Below are positions 1 through 8,672 of a stretch of 36,542 bases of DNA, piece by piece. Both the position numbers and the translations under genes were made by a program. The stretch is from Fidelibacterota bacterium (lineage in GTDB: Bacteria > Pseudomonadota > Alphaproteobacteria > Rhodospirillales > Rhodospirillaceae), in assembly GCA_947470105.1 (NCBI GenBank), contig CANISR010000014.1, positions 1-36,542 on the forward strand. The letters run 5' to 3'. How positions within the stretch are numbered: the first letter of the stretch is position 1; each line of letters begins with the position of its first letter. The notes under the pieces were generated by a model, which worked only from the letters and a program-made list of their open reading frames with translations, ran no database searches and was not told the origin of the DNA.

Positions 1-3000
1 TCGGCGGTCTCGCGGCCACACAGCTCGGCGCCCTGACAACCACGCAGATCAACGCTCTCAGCGCCGCCGGCATCGCGAGCTTGTCATCGGCCCAGCTCGG
101 CGGATTGACCACCACGCAGGTTGGCAATCTGACCACGACAAAATTCGGCGCCCTGACGCCGTCGGAAATCGGCGCCCTGACGGTGGCCCAGGTCTCCGCG
201 GTCACCACCACCAACATCGCCGTCCTGACCACTGTTCAACTCGGCGGATTCACCGCGACGGAAATCGGCGCCCTGACCGTCGCCCAGTTCGGCGCCCTCA
301 CCACCACCGCCATCGCCAACTTGTCCACGACGCAGGTCGGTGGCTTGACGCAAGCCCACGTGGCCGCCCTGACGACAACGAAATTTGGCGTCCTGACGGC
401 TACGGAAATCGGCGCTCTGGCGGCGGCGCAGGTTGCGGCCATCACCACGACCAACATCGCCGTCCTGTCCACGGCGCAGCTCGGCGGCATGACCACAACC
501 GGCATCGGTGCGCTCACGACCGCGCAGATCAACGTCTTCAACACCACCAACATCGCCGCCCTGAATGCGGTGCAGGCCGGCGGCTTGACGCCGGCGCAGA
601 TTGGCGCGCTCAGCACGACACAGGTCAACGCGCTGAGCACCGTCTCCATCGCCGCGCTGTCTACCGTCCAGGTCGGCGGGTTGAGCACCACCCAGGCCGG
701 TAGCCTGACCCCCACGAAATTCGCCGCCCTGACGGCGGCGCAGCTCGGCGCCCTGACGGCCGCGCAGGTCGCCGCCCTCAGCACGACCAGCATCGGCATC
801 CTGACTACCGTTCAGCTCAGCGGGCTGACTTCGACCGAGATCGGTGCCCTTACGACCGCGCAGATCAACGTTTTCACCACCACGGCCATTTCAGCCCTGA
901 CGCCCCTGCAGGCGGCCGGTTTGACCGTGGCGCAGATCAGCGCCTTTAGCACCACCCAGGTCAATGCGATCAGCACCACCGCTGTCGCGGCGCTGTCGAC
1001 GACCCAGATCGGCGGCTTGAGCACGACTCATGTCGGGAACCTGACCACCACCAAGTTCGGCGCGCTCACCGCGCCTCAGTTCGGCGCGTTCACGGCGCCG
1101 CAGATCGCCGCCATCGGCACGGGCAATCTCGCGCTCCTGACCACTATCCAGCTCGGCGGCATGACCGCCGCGGGCATCGGCGCCCTGTCCACCACCCAAC
1201 TGGTCGCGCTCAACACCACCTCTATCGGCGCCCTCTCCGCGACACAAATCGGCGGCTTGACCCTCCCACACGTCGGCGCCCTTACTGCGCCGCAGTTCGG
1301 GGCTCTGACCGCGACCGAACTGGGCGCTTTGGCGGCCACTCAGATCAGCGCCTTCACACCCGCCAACATGGCCCTGTTGACCACTACGCAGCTCGCCGGG
1401 CTGGCAGCCGTCGCAATCACCGCCTTGACCACCACCCAGGTCAGCGCACTGAGCACCACCAGCATCGCCGGGCTGTCGACTGCGCAAATCGGAAGCCTGA
1501 CGGTAACCCAGGTCAACACCCTCAACGCCACCGCTCTCGCGGCACTGTCACCAGCGCAGGTGGCTGGCTTGACGATCACGCAGGTCGCCGGCCTTACCGC
1601 CACAAACTTCAGCGCCCTGTCCACCACCCAACTTACCGGCCTCACGACCGCCCAGGTCGGCGCGCTCTCGACCACCGCCTTCGGCGCCCTGACCGCCACC
1701 GGGATCAGCGGCCTGACTGCGGCTCAGCTTGGCGCCGTTGCAACCACCAACATTGCCTTGCTGACCACATCGCAGCTTGCCGGCCTGACACCGGCCCAGA
1801 TCGGCGCTCTGACCGCGACGCAGATCACAGCACTCAGCACCTCCGTCTTTACCGCCCTGTCTACCGCTCAGCTCGGCGGCCTCACCACCACCCAGATCGG
1901 GGACCTGACGATCGCGCGGTTCGCGGGCCTTACCGCCGGTGCGCTCGGCACCCTGACCACGCCCCAGGTCGCCGCCATCAGCACGACCGATATGGCCGTC
2001 CTGTCGGTAACCCAATTTGCCGGCCTCTCGGCCACACAGCTTGGCATTCTGTCCGCTGCACAACTGAATGCCCTGGGTGCTTCCGATATCGCCGCGCTCA
2101 CGACAACCCAGATGACGGGCCTGTCGCCCAGCCAGCTCGGCGCGCTGACCACGACCCAGGTGACCAGCCTCGCCCTTACCGATATAGCCGCCCTGGCCGC
2201 CACGCAGTTGCGCGGCCTGACGCAGAACCAGATCGGCGCCCTGACTGCGCCGCAGATCGGCGCCCTTACCCCGGGCCAGGTCGGCAGCTTTACGACCGCG
2301 CAGATCCCCGGCTTCGAGACCAGCGACATCGCCGTCCTGACCAGCGCCCAGATCGGCGGATTGACGGCCCCCCAAATCGGCGCCCTGACCGCGCCCCAAA
2401 TCGCCAATCTCACGTCCGCCGCCATCACCGCGCTGACCAACACACAGGCCTACGGCCTGGCGGCGGTTCAGATCGGCGCCCTCACCACCGGCCAGGTGCA
2501 AATCCTCACGACGACCGTCGTGGCGGGGCTGACGCCGACCCAGATCGCGGCTTTCAGCACTGTCCAGGTGGCGGCGCTGACGACCACACAGATCGGCTCT
2601 CTTTCGGTCACGCAGATCGGGAGCTTCACCCCGTCACAGATGACCGGCTTCGAGACCACCGACATCAGGGGGCTGACAACCACACAGTTGGCGGGCCTCG
2701 CTGCGGCGCAGGTCACGGCCTTCGCGCCCACGCAGGTCGCAGCGTTCACTGCCACCGAAATCGCCCATCTGTCGGTGACGCAGATCACGGGCCTCACCGC
2801 GCCTCAGCTCGGGGGCCTCTCGCTCACGCAATTGGCCACGCTCAACCGGAGCGTCGCTACGGTCCTCACCGCCACGCAGCTCGCCGGGCTTTCGGAAGCC
2901 CAACTGGCGGCCCTGGGCATCACGCCGGCGGTCACGGTCGTCCCCGAACCGCCGGAGCCCCCCACGCCGGTGGTTGTCGCGCCCACCCCGCCCGCGCCCG

Positions 3001-3890
3001 CGCAAGGCGTCAAACCCAGCGACGTGACCAAGTTCACCACGTCGGACGTCGTGGCTTTGACGCCGGCCGAGGTTGCGAAGCTGTCCGCGTCTCAGATCCC
3101 CGACCTGGCGACGACTCAAGTGCGAAATCTGTCCACCTCGAACATTGCAGCGCTGACTCCGGTCCAAGTCGCCGCCATGGCGCCGGTGCAGCTCACGGTC
3201 ATGGCGCAATCGCAGCTCGCCGCCCTCAGCACCGCCAGCATCGCAGCACTGTCGATCGATCAAATCGGCGGCCTGATGGCGTCTCAGGTGGGTTCGCTCA
3301 ATGCGGCTCAGTTAGGCGCGCTCACGGCCAGCCAACTCGCAAGCCTGTCGCCGAAGCAGATCCGCAGCCTCGATGCGACCCAGCTTTCGGCCCTATCGCC
3401 CGTGCAGCTCAACCAGCTTAATGGCGCGCAAATCGCCCGCATCACGCCGACGCAGTTGCAGGCCCTGGAGACCACCAGCCTGGCCTCGCTCTCCACCACC
3501 CTGATCGCCGCGCTCAAGCCGGCGCAGGTGGGAAACCTTACGCCGACACAGCTTTCCGCCCTCACCGCGCCTCAGGTCGGCAGCCTCACGACCACTGCCG
3601 TAATGGGCCTGGCGCTGGCGCAGATCACCGGCCTCAGCTCCAGCCAGATCGGCGCCATGACCGCGACACAGATCGCCGCCCTGACCCCGGCGCAGATCGC
3701 CGGTCTCACCCCGGCGCAGTTCTCCGGATTGGAGACCAGGGACATCGCCGTGCTGACCACGGGGCAGATCAACGCCCTCACTCCAGCCGAGATCAAGAGC
3801 CTGGACAAAAACCAGCTCGGCGCCTTCACCGAAGTCCAGATCGCCGCCATGTCCACAACCCAGTTCAGCGCTTTCATAGGCACGCCGTAA
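1..3890 (+). CDS. Giant octad-repeat protein (5' end outside window)
   Basis: The reading frame is open from base 3, and the 80 bases before the first possible start (TTG at 81) already encode the same repeats, so the gene begins upstream. At least 1295 residues are present. Nearly all follow an 8-residue unit: position 1 L (or F, M, I), 2 T/S/N, 3 and 4 T/A/P/V, 5 Q/N/E/K, 6 I/V/L/F, 7 and 8 small (G, A, S, N). I count about 157 units in two blocks, split by a Pro/Val-rich linker (about 2919-3008). There is no Cys, no membrane segment and no C-terminal anchor; it ends soon after the last repeat. The S/T-x-x-Q/E pattern with Pro just after the Thr resembles a helix N-cap box, so an alpha solenoid is my inference; a beta solenoid is the alternative. 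The family is not recognised and the function is unknown. It is probably exported or a scaffold, but the N-terminus is not visible. Confidence 0.85.
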   Translation, partial: GGLAATQLGALTTTQINALSAAGIASLSSAQLGGLTTTQVGNLTTTKFGALTPSEIGALTVAQVSAVTTTNIAVLTTVQLGGFTATEIGALTVAQFGALTTTAIANLSTTQVGGLTQAHVAALTTTKFGVLTATEIGALAAAQVAAITTTNIAVLSTAQLGGMTTTGIGALTTAQINVFNTTNIAALNAVQAGGLTPAQIGALSTTQVNALSTVSIAALSTVQVGGLSTTQAGSLTPTKFAALTAAQLGALTAAQVAALSTTSIGILTTVQLSGLTSTEIGALTTAQINVFTTTAISALTPLQAAGLTVAQISAFSTTQVNAISTTAVAALSTTQIGGLSTTHVGNLTTTKFGALTAPQFGAFTAPQIAAIGTGNLALLTTIQLGGMTAAGIGALSTTQLVALNTTSIGALSATQIGGLTLPHVGALTAPQFGALTATELGALAATQISAFTPANMALLTTTQLAGLAAVAITALTTTQVSALSTTSIAGLSTAQIGSLTVTQVNTLNATALAALSPAQVAGLTITQVAGLTATNFSALSTTQLTGLTTAQVGALSTTAFGALTATGISGLTAAQLGAVATTNIALLTTSQLAGLTPAQIGALTATQITALSTSVFTALSTAQLGGLTTTQIGDLTIARFAGLTAGALGTLTTPQVAAISTTDMAVLSVTQFAGLSATQLGILSAAQLNALGASDIAALTTTQMTGLSPSQLGALTTTQVTSLALTDIAALAATQLRGLTQNQIGALTAPQIGALTPGQVGSFTTAQIPGFETSDIAVLTSAQIGGLTAPQIGALTAPQIANLTSAAITALTNTQAYGLAAVQIGALTTGQVQILTTTVVAGLTPTQIAAFSTVQVAALTTTQIGSLSVTQIGSFTPSQMTGFETTDIRGLTTTQLAGLAAAQVTAFAPTQVAAFTATEIAHLSVTQITGLTAPQLGGLSLTQLATLNRSVATVLTATQLAGLSEAQLAALGITPAVTVVPEPPEPPTPVVVAPTPPAPAQGVKPSDVTKFTTSDVVALTPAEVAKLSASQIPDLATTQVRNLSTSNIAALTPVQVAAMAPVQLTVMAQSQLAALSTASIAALSIDQIGGLMASQVGSLNAAQLGALTASQLASLSPKQIRSLDATQLSALSPVQLNQLNGAQIARITPTQLQALETTSLASLSTTLIAALKPAQVGNLTPTQLSALTAPQVGSLTTTAVMGLALAQITGLSSSQIGAMTATQIAALTPAQIAGLTPAQFSGLETRDIAVLTTGQINALTPAEIKSLDKNQLGAFTEVQIAAMSTTQFSAFIGTP
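3..2918 (+). repeat. Octad repeat block A (24-bp period)
   Basis: About 121 consecutive 8-residue units, a 24-bp DNA period. A second level is visible: a unit with K-F at positions 5-6 (e.g. LTTTKFGA) marks a super-repeat. Successive K-F units are 10, 14 and 14 octads apart, and within a super-repeat the order is conserved (K-F, then E-I/Q-L, Q-V, N-I/S-I, Q-L-G-G, E-I/G-I, Q-I-N units). The 14-octad form is 112 residues or 336 bp. Order decays after about base 1300. Copies differ at many third positions, so they are old rather than freshly slipped. Confidence 0.85.
3009..3887 (+). repeat. Octad repeat block B
   Basis: About 36 further 8-residue units after the Pro-rich linker. They are more diverged and more charged than block A (units such as LTPAEVAK, LSPKQIRS, LETRDIAV) and carry Pro at unit position 3 more often. 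No super-repeat order is obvious. The block runs to within five residues of the stop codon. Confidence 0.8.
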
Positions 3891-4756
3891 TGCAGCCCCG
3901 CTTAATTCTCGCGATCGCCGCAGTTCTCGCCTTAGCCTCTCCCGCCAGCGCCGCCGAAGAAGTGCATGTGCTGGCGAACGCCCAGGCCTATCAGACCGCC
4001 GAACGCCCGGCCGCCATCACCGGCAACTACACCATCGTCCCCAATGCCACGCCCGGCTTCGCCAACAACATCAGCTACATCCGGTTCCCCAATATCAATG
4101 CCAGCAAGACCACCGTGGCCTCGGTGCGGATCATCGGCAACGCCACCGGTCGGGACTACGGCACCGCCATCGTCAGTTCTCCTCCCCGCTCCTCGCCCCA
4201 GCTCTCTCTGCAAGACCTGCTGGCGCTGGCGAATGGTGGCGCCTATGACGCCGCGGATACCCGCATCACGCTCTACCTTCAGAGCAGCGACTATCTCACC
4301 GGGGTCCAGCACGTCTATTTCAACGTCGGGACTGGATTTTTCGAAAACATGAGCGTTTGCGCCTTCGAAGACGGCCTGAACTACGTACCCATGACCTCGA
4401 TCCTCGCCAACGTCCACAGCACGATCCTCTCCGCCACTTACCCGAGCACGGTCGAGGTCCATAACCGGAAAGCCGTAGCGTCCACGGTGCGGTTGCGGAT
4501 TCACAGCGGCAGAACCGGGGCTTTGCTGGGCATTTTCGAATTCAACGCCGCGGCGAATTCCAGCTACACCTTCTCCGCCGCACAGATCGAAATGGCCATC
4601 GCCTACACGCCCGGTCCGACCGACTTCCATCTGAACGTGATTGTGGACGGCGATCCGAGCACGCCGAGCGGCCTTGTTCTCAGCCATTCGGTGCAGAACC
4701 AGCGCGTGTCCGGGGCCGCTCTCAACCTGACGACCGTCTGCGGTATCGACAACTGA
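3890..4756 (+). CDS. Exported protein of unknown function, coupled to the octad-repeat gene
   Basis: A 288-residue protein. It begins with a clear Sec signal peptide (about residues 1-21, hydrophobic core LILAIAAVLALA, cleavage near A-S-A-A). The mature part is rich in Ser, Thr, Asn and Val with alternating hydrophobic residues, as in a beta-sandwich, and has only two cysteines (in M-S-V-C-A-F and at the extreme C-terminus, T-V-C-G-I), which could form a disulfide in the periplasm or outside. Its ATG overlaps the stop of the repeat gene by one base (TAATG) with no separate ribosome site, so the two are almost surely translated together and probably work together. I do not recognise the family; surface or matrix roles are only a guess. 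Confidence 0.8.
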   Translation: MQPRLILAIAAVLALASPASAAEEVHVLANAQAYQTAERPAAITGNYTIVPNATPGFANNISYIRFPNINASKTTVASVRIIGNATGRDYGTAIVSSPPRSSPQLSLQDLLALANGGAYDAADTRITLYLQSSDYLTGVQHVYFNVGTGFFENMSVCAFEDGLNYVPMTSILANVHSTILSATYPSTVEVHNRKAVASTVRLRIHSGRTGALLGIFEFNAAANSSYTFSAAQIEMAIAYTPGPTDFHLNVIVDGDPSTPSGLVLSHSVQNQRVSGAALNLTTVCGIDN

Positions 4757-4761
4757 GGCGC

Positions 4762-6228
4762 TTAGCGGAACGCCGGCTCGGTAAAGCTGCGCAATTTGCG
4801 TGAATGCAACGTCCCGGCACGCGCACCTTCGCGCATCAGTTCCAGGGCTTTGATCCCGATCATCAAGTGCTGGCTCACCCGCTCTTCGTAGAACGCATCG
4901 GCCATACCTGGAAGTTTGATCTCGCCGTGCAGCGGCCGGTCGGAAACGCACAACAGGGTGCCGTACGGCACCCGGAAGCGGTAGCCGTTGGCGGCGATGG
5001 TGGCGGATTCCATGTCGATGGCGATGGCGCGGGATTGGTTGAACCGCACGGCCAGCTCGCCAAAGCGCAGTTCCCAGTTGCGGTCATCGGTGGTGACCAC
5101 GGTGCCGGTGCGCAGGCGCGCCTTCAGTTCCGTACCGGCAAGGCCCGTGACGCTGGTCACGGCGCCGGCGAGGGCCAATTGCACCTCGGCGATGGTCGGC
5201 ACTGGAATCGCCAGCGGCAGAACCTGGTCCAAAATGTTGTCGTCACGGAGATAGGCGTTGGCGAGCACGTAGTCGCCCAGGCGCTGGCTGCCGCGTAAGC
5301 CGCCGCAGTGGCCGACCATGAGCCACACATGGGGGCGTAAGACCGCGATATGGTCGGTCACAGTCTTGGCGTTGGATGGCCCGACGCCGATGTTCACCAG
5401 GGTGATGCCCTCGCCGTTCTCCTGCACCAGGTGGTAGGCCGGCATCTGCGGCATCTTCGTCAGCGGCGGACGCGACGGCTCCTTGCCACGTTCGAGAATG
5501 CGGTTGCCGGGCTCGATGAATCGGATCGCGCGGCCCTCGTCGATCTCCTTGGCGCCATAGGCAATGAACTCGTCGATGTAGCGCTGATAGTTGGTAAACA
5601 GCACGAAACTCTGGAAACCCGCAGGGTCGGTGCCGGTGTAGTGGCGCAGGCGGTTGAGCGAGTAATCCACCCGTTCAGCGGAGAACAGTGACAACGGCCC
5701 GGCCCCCGGCCCCGGCCACAGGCCGCCATCCGCGATTGAGTCATGGGCCGCGTCCAGCCGCGGCAGCGGGAAAAAGTTGGCGATCTCCAGACGCTTTTCC
5801 GCCGACATATGCGCGGCGGCGCGGCCCACGGCGTAAGTCAGGGGGATCGGCGTGCGGCTTTTGCCCACATAGATTCGCCCGACGCAGTTGGCCATCACCA
5901 GATTGATCTGCTCGACCAGGTAGCGGCGGAACAGCGCCGGCTGGGTGATGGTGGTGCCGTAGAGCCCCGCGCGGCTGACCTTGCCGAACGCCAGGGTCAT
6001 GGGACCGGAGACCGATTCCACGTCGATCCCGAGGTAGGGATAGACCGGGTCCGCGAACGGCGAACGATTGCCCTGGGCGAAAGCCTCGAAATGGGACTCG
6101 ATCTGCGCCACCGCGCCGTCATAGAGCGCGATCAGCCGTTCAAGGGCCTCGTCGGCATTGGCGCATCGGTGGAGGTCGGTGGCCGGAGCTTCGATATCGC
6201 GTGGACTACTGTCCGCAGATGAAGTCAT
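4762..6228 (-). CDS. amn: AMP nucleosidase
   Basis: Cleaves AMP to adenine and ribose 5-phosphate in the cytoplasm (purine salvage and control of the AMP pool). At 488 residues it is close to the E. coli Amn length (484). The N-terminal half is the Amn-specific domain (about residues 20-180); the C-terminal half is a nucleoside-phosphorylase-like fold, with G-I-T-L-V-N-I-G-V-G-P-S-N-A-K near residue 275, a V-G-H-C-G-G-L-R phosphate-binding stretch and D-M-E-S-A-T near 405. The ATG at 6228 is the start; the ribosome site is weak. It ends 5 bases from the stop of the preceding convergent exported-protein gene, and transcription appears independent. Confidence 0.93.
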   Translation of the reverse strand: MTSSADSSPRDIEAPATDLHRCANADEALERLIALYDGAVAQIESHFEAFAQGNRSPFADPVYPYLGIDVESVSGPMTLAFGKVSRAGLYGTTITQPALFRRYLVEQINLVMANCVGRIYVGKSRTPIPLTYAVGRAAAHMSAEKRLEIANFFPLPRLDAAHDSIADGGLWPGPGAGPLSLFSAERVDYSLNRLRHYTGTDPAGFQSFVLFTNYQRYIDEFIAYGAKEIDEGRAIRFIEPGNRILERGKEPSRPPLTKMPQMPAYHLVQENGEGITLVNIGVGPSNAKTVTDHIAVLRPHVWLMVGHCGGLRGSQRLGDYVLANAYLRDDNILDQVLPLAIPVPTIAEVQLALAGAVTSVTGLAGTELKARLRTGTVVTTDDRNWELRFGELAVRFNQSRAIAIDMESATIAANGYRFRVPYGTLLCVSDRPLHGEIKLPGMADAFYEERVSQHLMIGIKALELMREGARAGTLHSRKLRSFTEPAFR

Positions 6229-6296
6229 GAATCCAGGCCCGCCCCTCAGATTGTCCCTATCTGAGAGAATTTCACATCCGCCAGAGCGGAGGAAGA

Positions 6297-6325
6297 CCCG
6301 GCGGCGCGTAAAACCCGCCGCCGGG
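6297..6325 (-). terminator. Hairpin after the TPR gene
   Basis: A perfect 10-bp GC stem (CCCGGCGGCG / CGCCGCCGGG) with a 9-base loop lies just past the stop of the minus-strand TPR gene. On the minus strand it is followed by a short pyrimidine-rich run (TCTTCCTCC) rather than a clean T-tract, so it is a probable but imperfect intrinsic terminator. Confidence 0.6.
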
Positions 6326-6333
6326 GGATCTGG

Positions 6334-6849
6334 TTACTCGGCGGTAGCGGTCTGGCCGGCGCCCGCCTGCTTCATACCGATAGCGCCCGGAGTGTTGAAG
6401 GCGACAAACGGTCCGGTCTGGGACGGCGATAGGAAGAAGTTGATCGCCACGGCCTTCTTCACTGTCGGATGTGTGGGGTTAAGGGCCGAGGCCTTGGCAA
6501 AATCAGCCAGAGCGCCACGGCTATCTCCCATTATGGCGAACAGATTTCCGCGATTAATATAGGCGGCGAAGTGGCCGGGGTTCAGCGCAATGCCCTTGCT
6601 GCAGGCAGCCAACGCGTCCTGGTACAACCCGCGCTTGGCTTGGGCGATGCACAGATTATTGAGCGCGATCAGAGTTTCCGCAGGCGTCAGCGCCGAAGAC
6701 GCGAGTGCCTTCTGGCTGGCCTGCACCGCCTGCTGCCAGTGCGACGTGGCCATGGCGGTAGCGCTTTGATCTAGGAATGAGGTGGCGGCCTGAGCGGCCG
6801 TGGCGAAGAGCAGCGCGGCGACGGTGGTGAGAGCGGGCGCGATTTTCAT
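6334..6849 (-). CDS. Exported TPR-repeat protein
   Basis: A 171-residue protein with a signal peptide (MKIAPALTTVAALLFATAAQA, cleavage after A-Q-A). The mature part holds about two to three tetratricopeptide repeats (about residues 35-140): A-L-N-N-L-C-I-A-Q-A-K-R-G, then A-Y-I-N-R-G-N-L-F-A-I-M-G-D and A-L-N-P-T-H-P. TPRs mediate protein-protein contacts, so a periplasmic adaptor is likely; the partner is unknown. The start is supported by AGAAGG eight bases before the ATG. It is transcribed alone, with a terminator hairpin downstream. Confidence 0.82.
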   Translation of the reverse strand: MKIAPALTTVAALLFATAAQAATSFLDQSATAMATSHWQQAVQASQKALASSALTPAETLIALNNLCIAQAKRGLYQDALAACSKGIALNPGHFAAYINRGNLFAIMGDSRGALADFAKASALNPTHPTVKKAVAINFFLSPSQTGPFVAFNTPGAIGMKQAGAGQTATAE

Positions 6850-6999
6850 GGGCTACAACCTTCTAATGTGATGGTGATTGATAGCCTCCCCGACGCAAAC
6901 GCTAGCCGAGCCGCCTGCGCAGCAGCAATGCACTATTGCGGTGCACCATTTTTGGGGCGCTACCCCCTATCACTTTGATCTACGCTGAACTTTTCGACC

Positions 7000-7020
7000 C
7001 GCTATGTACGTCAACGTACT
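7000..7020. promoter_or_regulatory. Palindrome CGCTATGTAC-N6-GTACT before the first Crp/Fnr gene
   Basis: TGTAC-GTCAAC-GTACT lies about 130 bp before the GTG of the Crp/Fnr-type gene at 7150. Within it, GTACGT-CA-ACGTAC is a perfect 14-bp palindrome. The same 10-base left flank CGCTATGTAC plus N6-GTAC occurs at 8673-8693, before the second Crp/Fnr gene. It is a candidate operator. It sits in a 300-bp gap (6850-7149) in which I see no gene. Confidence 0.5.
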
Positions 7021-7149
7021 GAGGTACGCCGTATTTAGGTCTACACCCAGGCAGCATTACTTCGTGACCGGTCTCCTCAAATGGTCATCCGCCCCAGTGG
7101 CACGGGGGGATAGCGATTTTGTGCTTCATATGGATTTCCTGGGCATACC

Positions 7150-7857
7150 GTGGCGCGCAAAGACTCAAAGCACACCGGCAACCGCTTGCTCGCGTCCCTG
7201 TCTCAAAAGGACCTGGCGCCGCTCGCACGCCATTTCGAGGTCGTACCGTTGATTCTGCGCGAAGGCCTGTCCAAGGCCGGACGCGCGATCCCGTTCGCCT
7301 ATTTCCCCGAGCGCGGCATGATCTCTCTGGTCCAGACCCTCGAGGATGGCGCAACCATCGAAGTGGGTCTGGTGGGCCGCGAAGGCTTCTTCGGCGTCCC
7401 ACTGATCTTAGGGTCGCGGTCGTCGCCGGTGGAGGCCATGGTCCAGGGCGAAGGCAGCGCGATCCGCATCCCGGCTGAGATCCTGGTCGCCGAAGTCAGT
7501 CGCAATGAGCGCCTGCGGGGGCTGCTGCTGCGCTACACCCAGGCGCACCTGTCCCAGGTGACCCAAACCGCCGCCTGCAATGGCCGCCACGGCGTGCGCC
7601 AGCGGCTCGCGCGATGGCTGCTGGAAGCCCAGGACCGTCTGGGCGGCGATACCGTCCCCATCAGCCACGAATTCCTGTCGTTTATGCTGGGCTGCCGGCG
7701 CGCCGGCGTGTCGGAAGGCCTGGCCGCACTCAAGGATAGCGGCATAGCTCCCGCCGGCCGCGGCGCCATTCACGTGGGCAGCCGCAAATCGTTGGAGGCG
7801 GCGTCCTGCGAGTGCTACCGCACCACCCGTGCTGAATTCCGCCGCCTGCTCCCCTGA
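7150..7857 (+). CDS. Crp/Fnr-family transcriptional regulator A
   Basis: A 235-residue cytoplasmic DNA-binding regulator. The N-terminal two thirds (about residues 15-140) form a cNMP-binding-like beta barrel, but the phosphate-binding cassette of true CRP proteins is not recognisable and there are no Fnr-type N-terminal cysteines, so the signal is unknown. The C-terminal winged helix spans about residues 150-225, with the helix-turn-helix at S-H-E-F-L-S-F-M-L-G-C-R-R-A-G-V-S. A C-E-C-Y motif near residue 220 is shared with regulator B. The start is taken as GTG; the Shine-Dalgarno is poor. It converges on regulator B, the coding ends overlapping by 43 bases. Confidence 0.85.
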   Translation: MARKDSKHTGNRLLASLSQKDLAPLARHFEVVPLILREGLSKAGRAIPFAYFPERGMISLVQTLEDGATIEVGLVGREGFFGVPLILGSRSSPVEAMVQGEGSAIRIPAEILVAEVSRNERLRGLLLRYTQAHLSQVTQTAACNGRHGVRQRLARWLLEAQDRLGGDTVPISHEFLSFMLGCRRAGVSEGLAALKDSGIAPAGRGAIHVGSRKSLEAASCECYRTTRAEFRRLLP

Positions 7858-8573
7858 GCCGGCGTTACGCCGAGTAGCCGGTCATACTCCCGTTTGCCAA
7901 CGCCGTAGCACTCGCAGCAGCGTTTCACCAATCCGGCGCGGTCGAGGATCCTGACATGGCCGCGGGCGTAGGTGATGAGGCCGGCATTCTGCAAAGCGCC
8001 GGCGGCGACACTGACGCCGGCGCGCCGCACCCCCAGCATCATGGCCAGGAATTCCTGCGTGAGATGGTAGTCGTCCGTGCCCATGCGGTCGCCGGTCATG
8101 AGCAGCCAGCGGCAACACCGCTGCTCGACCGGGAGGAAATGGGCGCAAGCCGCCGATTGCGCCACCTGATTGAAGAACACATGGGTATAGCGCAGTACCT
8201 GGCGGCGTAACGCCGGGCTCTGCTCCATTTCGACACGAAATGCGCCGGCTTTCATACGAAAGCCCGCGCCGGCAACCTGCATGTACACGCTGGTGGGTGC
8301 GGTGCTGTCGCCGAACATAATCGGCAGGCCGACAACGCCCTCGTTGCCGATGGTGCCCACTTCGGCAGCATCGCCGTTGCGCATCACGTTCACCAGCGAC
8401 GCCACCCCAGTCTCGAGGAAATGCACGAATTTGATCGGACGGTAGGCGTCGTAAAGCGGCTCCTTGTACGCGAGAGTCGTCGCCTCGAGGTGGGGCCAGA
8501 GCCGCGCGAGGTCAGCGGCCTCCAGCGACCCCAAGACGCGGTTGGTCGGCTTCTGCGGCGCGGCCTGTGTCAT
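7815..8573 (-). CDS. Crp/Fnr-family transcriptional regulator B
   Basis: A 252-residue paralogue of the neighbouring convergent regulator. It has a cNMP-binding-like barrel (about residues 15-150) without the canonical phosphate-binding residues, and a winged helix with T-Q-E-F-L-A-M-M-L-G-V-R-R-A-G-V-S, typical of alphaproteobacterial Crp/Fnr proteins of unknown ligand. C-C-E-C-Y lies near the C-terminus. I chose the ATG at 8573 because AAGGAGG sits five bases upstream; the frame extends 32 codons further but without such a site. Its promoter region carries the same palindrome as regulator A, suggesting mutual or self control. Confidence 0.88.
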   Translation of the reverse strand: MTQAAPQKPTNRVLGSLEAADLARLWPHLEATTLAYKEPLYDAYRPIKFVHFLETGVASLVNVMRNGDAAEVGTIGNEGVVGLPIMFGDSTAPTSVYMQVAGAGFRMKAGAFRVEMEQSPALRRQVLRYTHVFFNQVAQSAACAHFLPVEQRCCRWLLMTGDRMGTDDYHLTQEFLAMMLGVRRAGVSVAAGALQNAGLITYARGHVRILDRAGLVKRCCECYGVGKREYDRLLGVTPAQGSRRRNSARVVR

Positions 8574-8672
8574 GGTGGCCTCCTTGATAAAAGGCCTCGG
8601 ACGGCGAGACGCACAGACGTCAGCCGCCCGTCTTTGCATCGCCGCTGAAACGTCGTGCCCAGAAACCATAGG

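Noticed and set aside
81..83. TTG as the true start of the octad-repeat gene
   Set aside because: The same repeat units are encoded in frame from base 3, so the start must lie upstream of the window.
84..3883. Many long open frames on the minus strand inside the repeat gene
   Set aside because: They are Arg/Gly- or Val/Ala-rich mirrors of a 24-bp repeat with high GC and show no independent signals.
1..3890. CRISPR array or tandem DNA repeat without coding role
   Set aside because: The 24-bp period is in frame, the copies differ mostly at tolerated codon positions, and there are no spacers or cas genes.
3932..4951. 339-codon minus-strand frame across the exported protein and the AMP nucleosidase end
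   Set aside because: It is Arg/Gly/Asp-rich, crosses two well-supported genes and has no family features.
6971..6990. FNR/FixK box at TTGAT before regulator A
   Set aside because: Only the left half-site TTGAT is present; the right half ATCAA is missing at the needed spacing.
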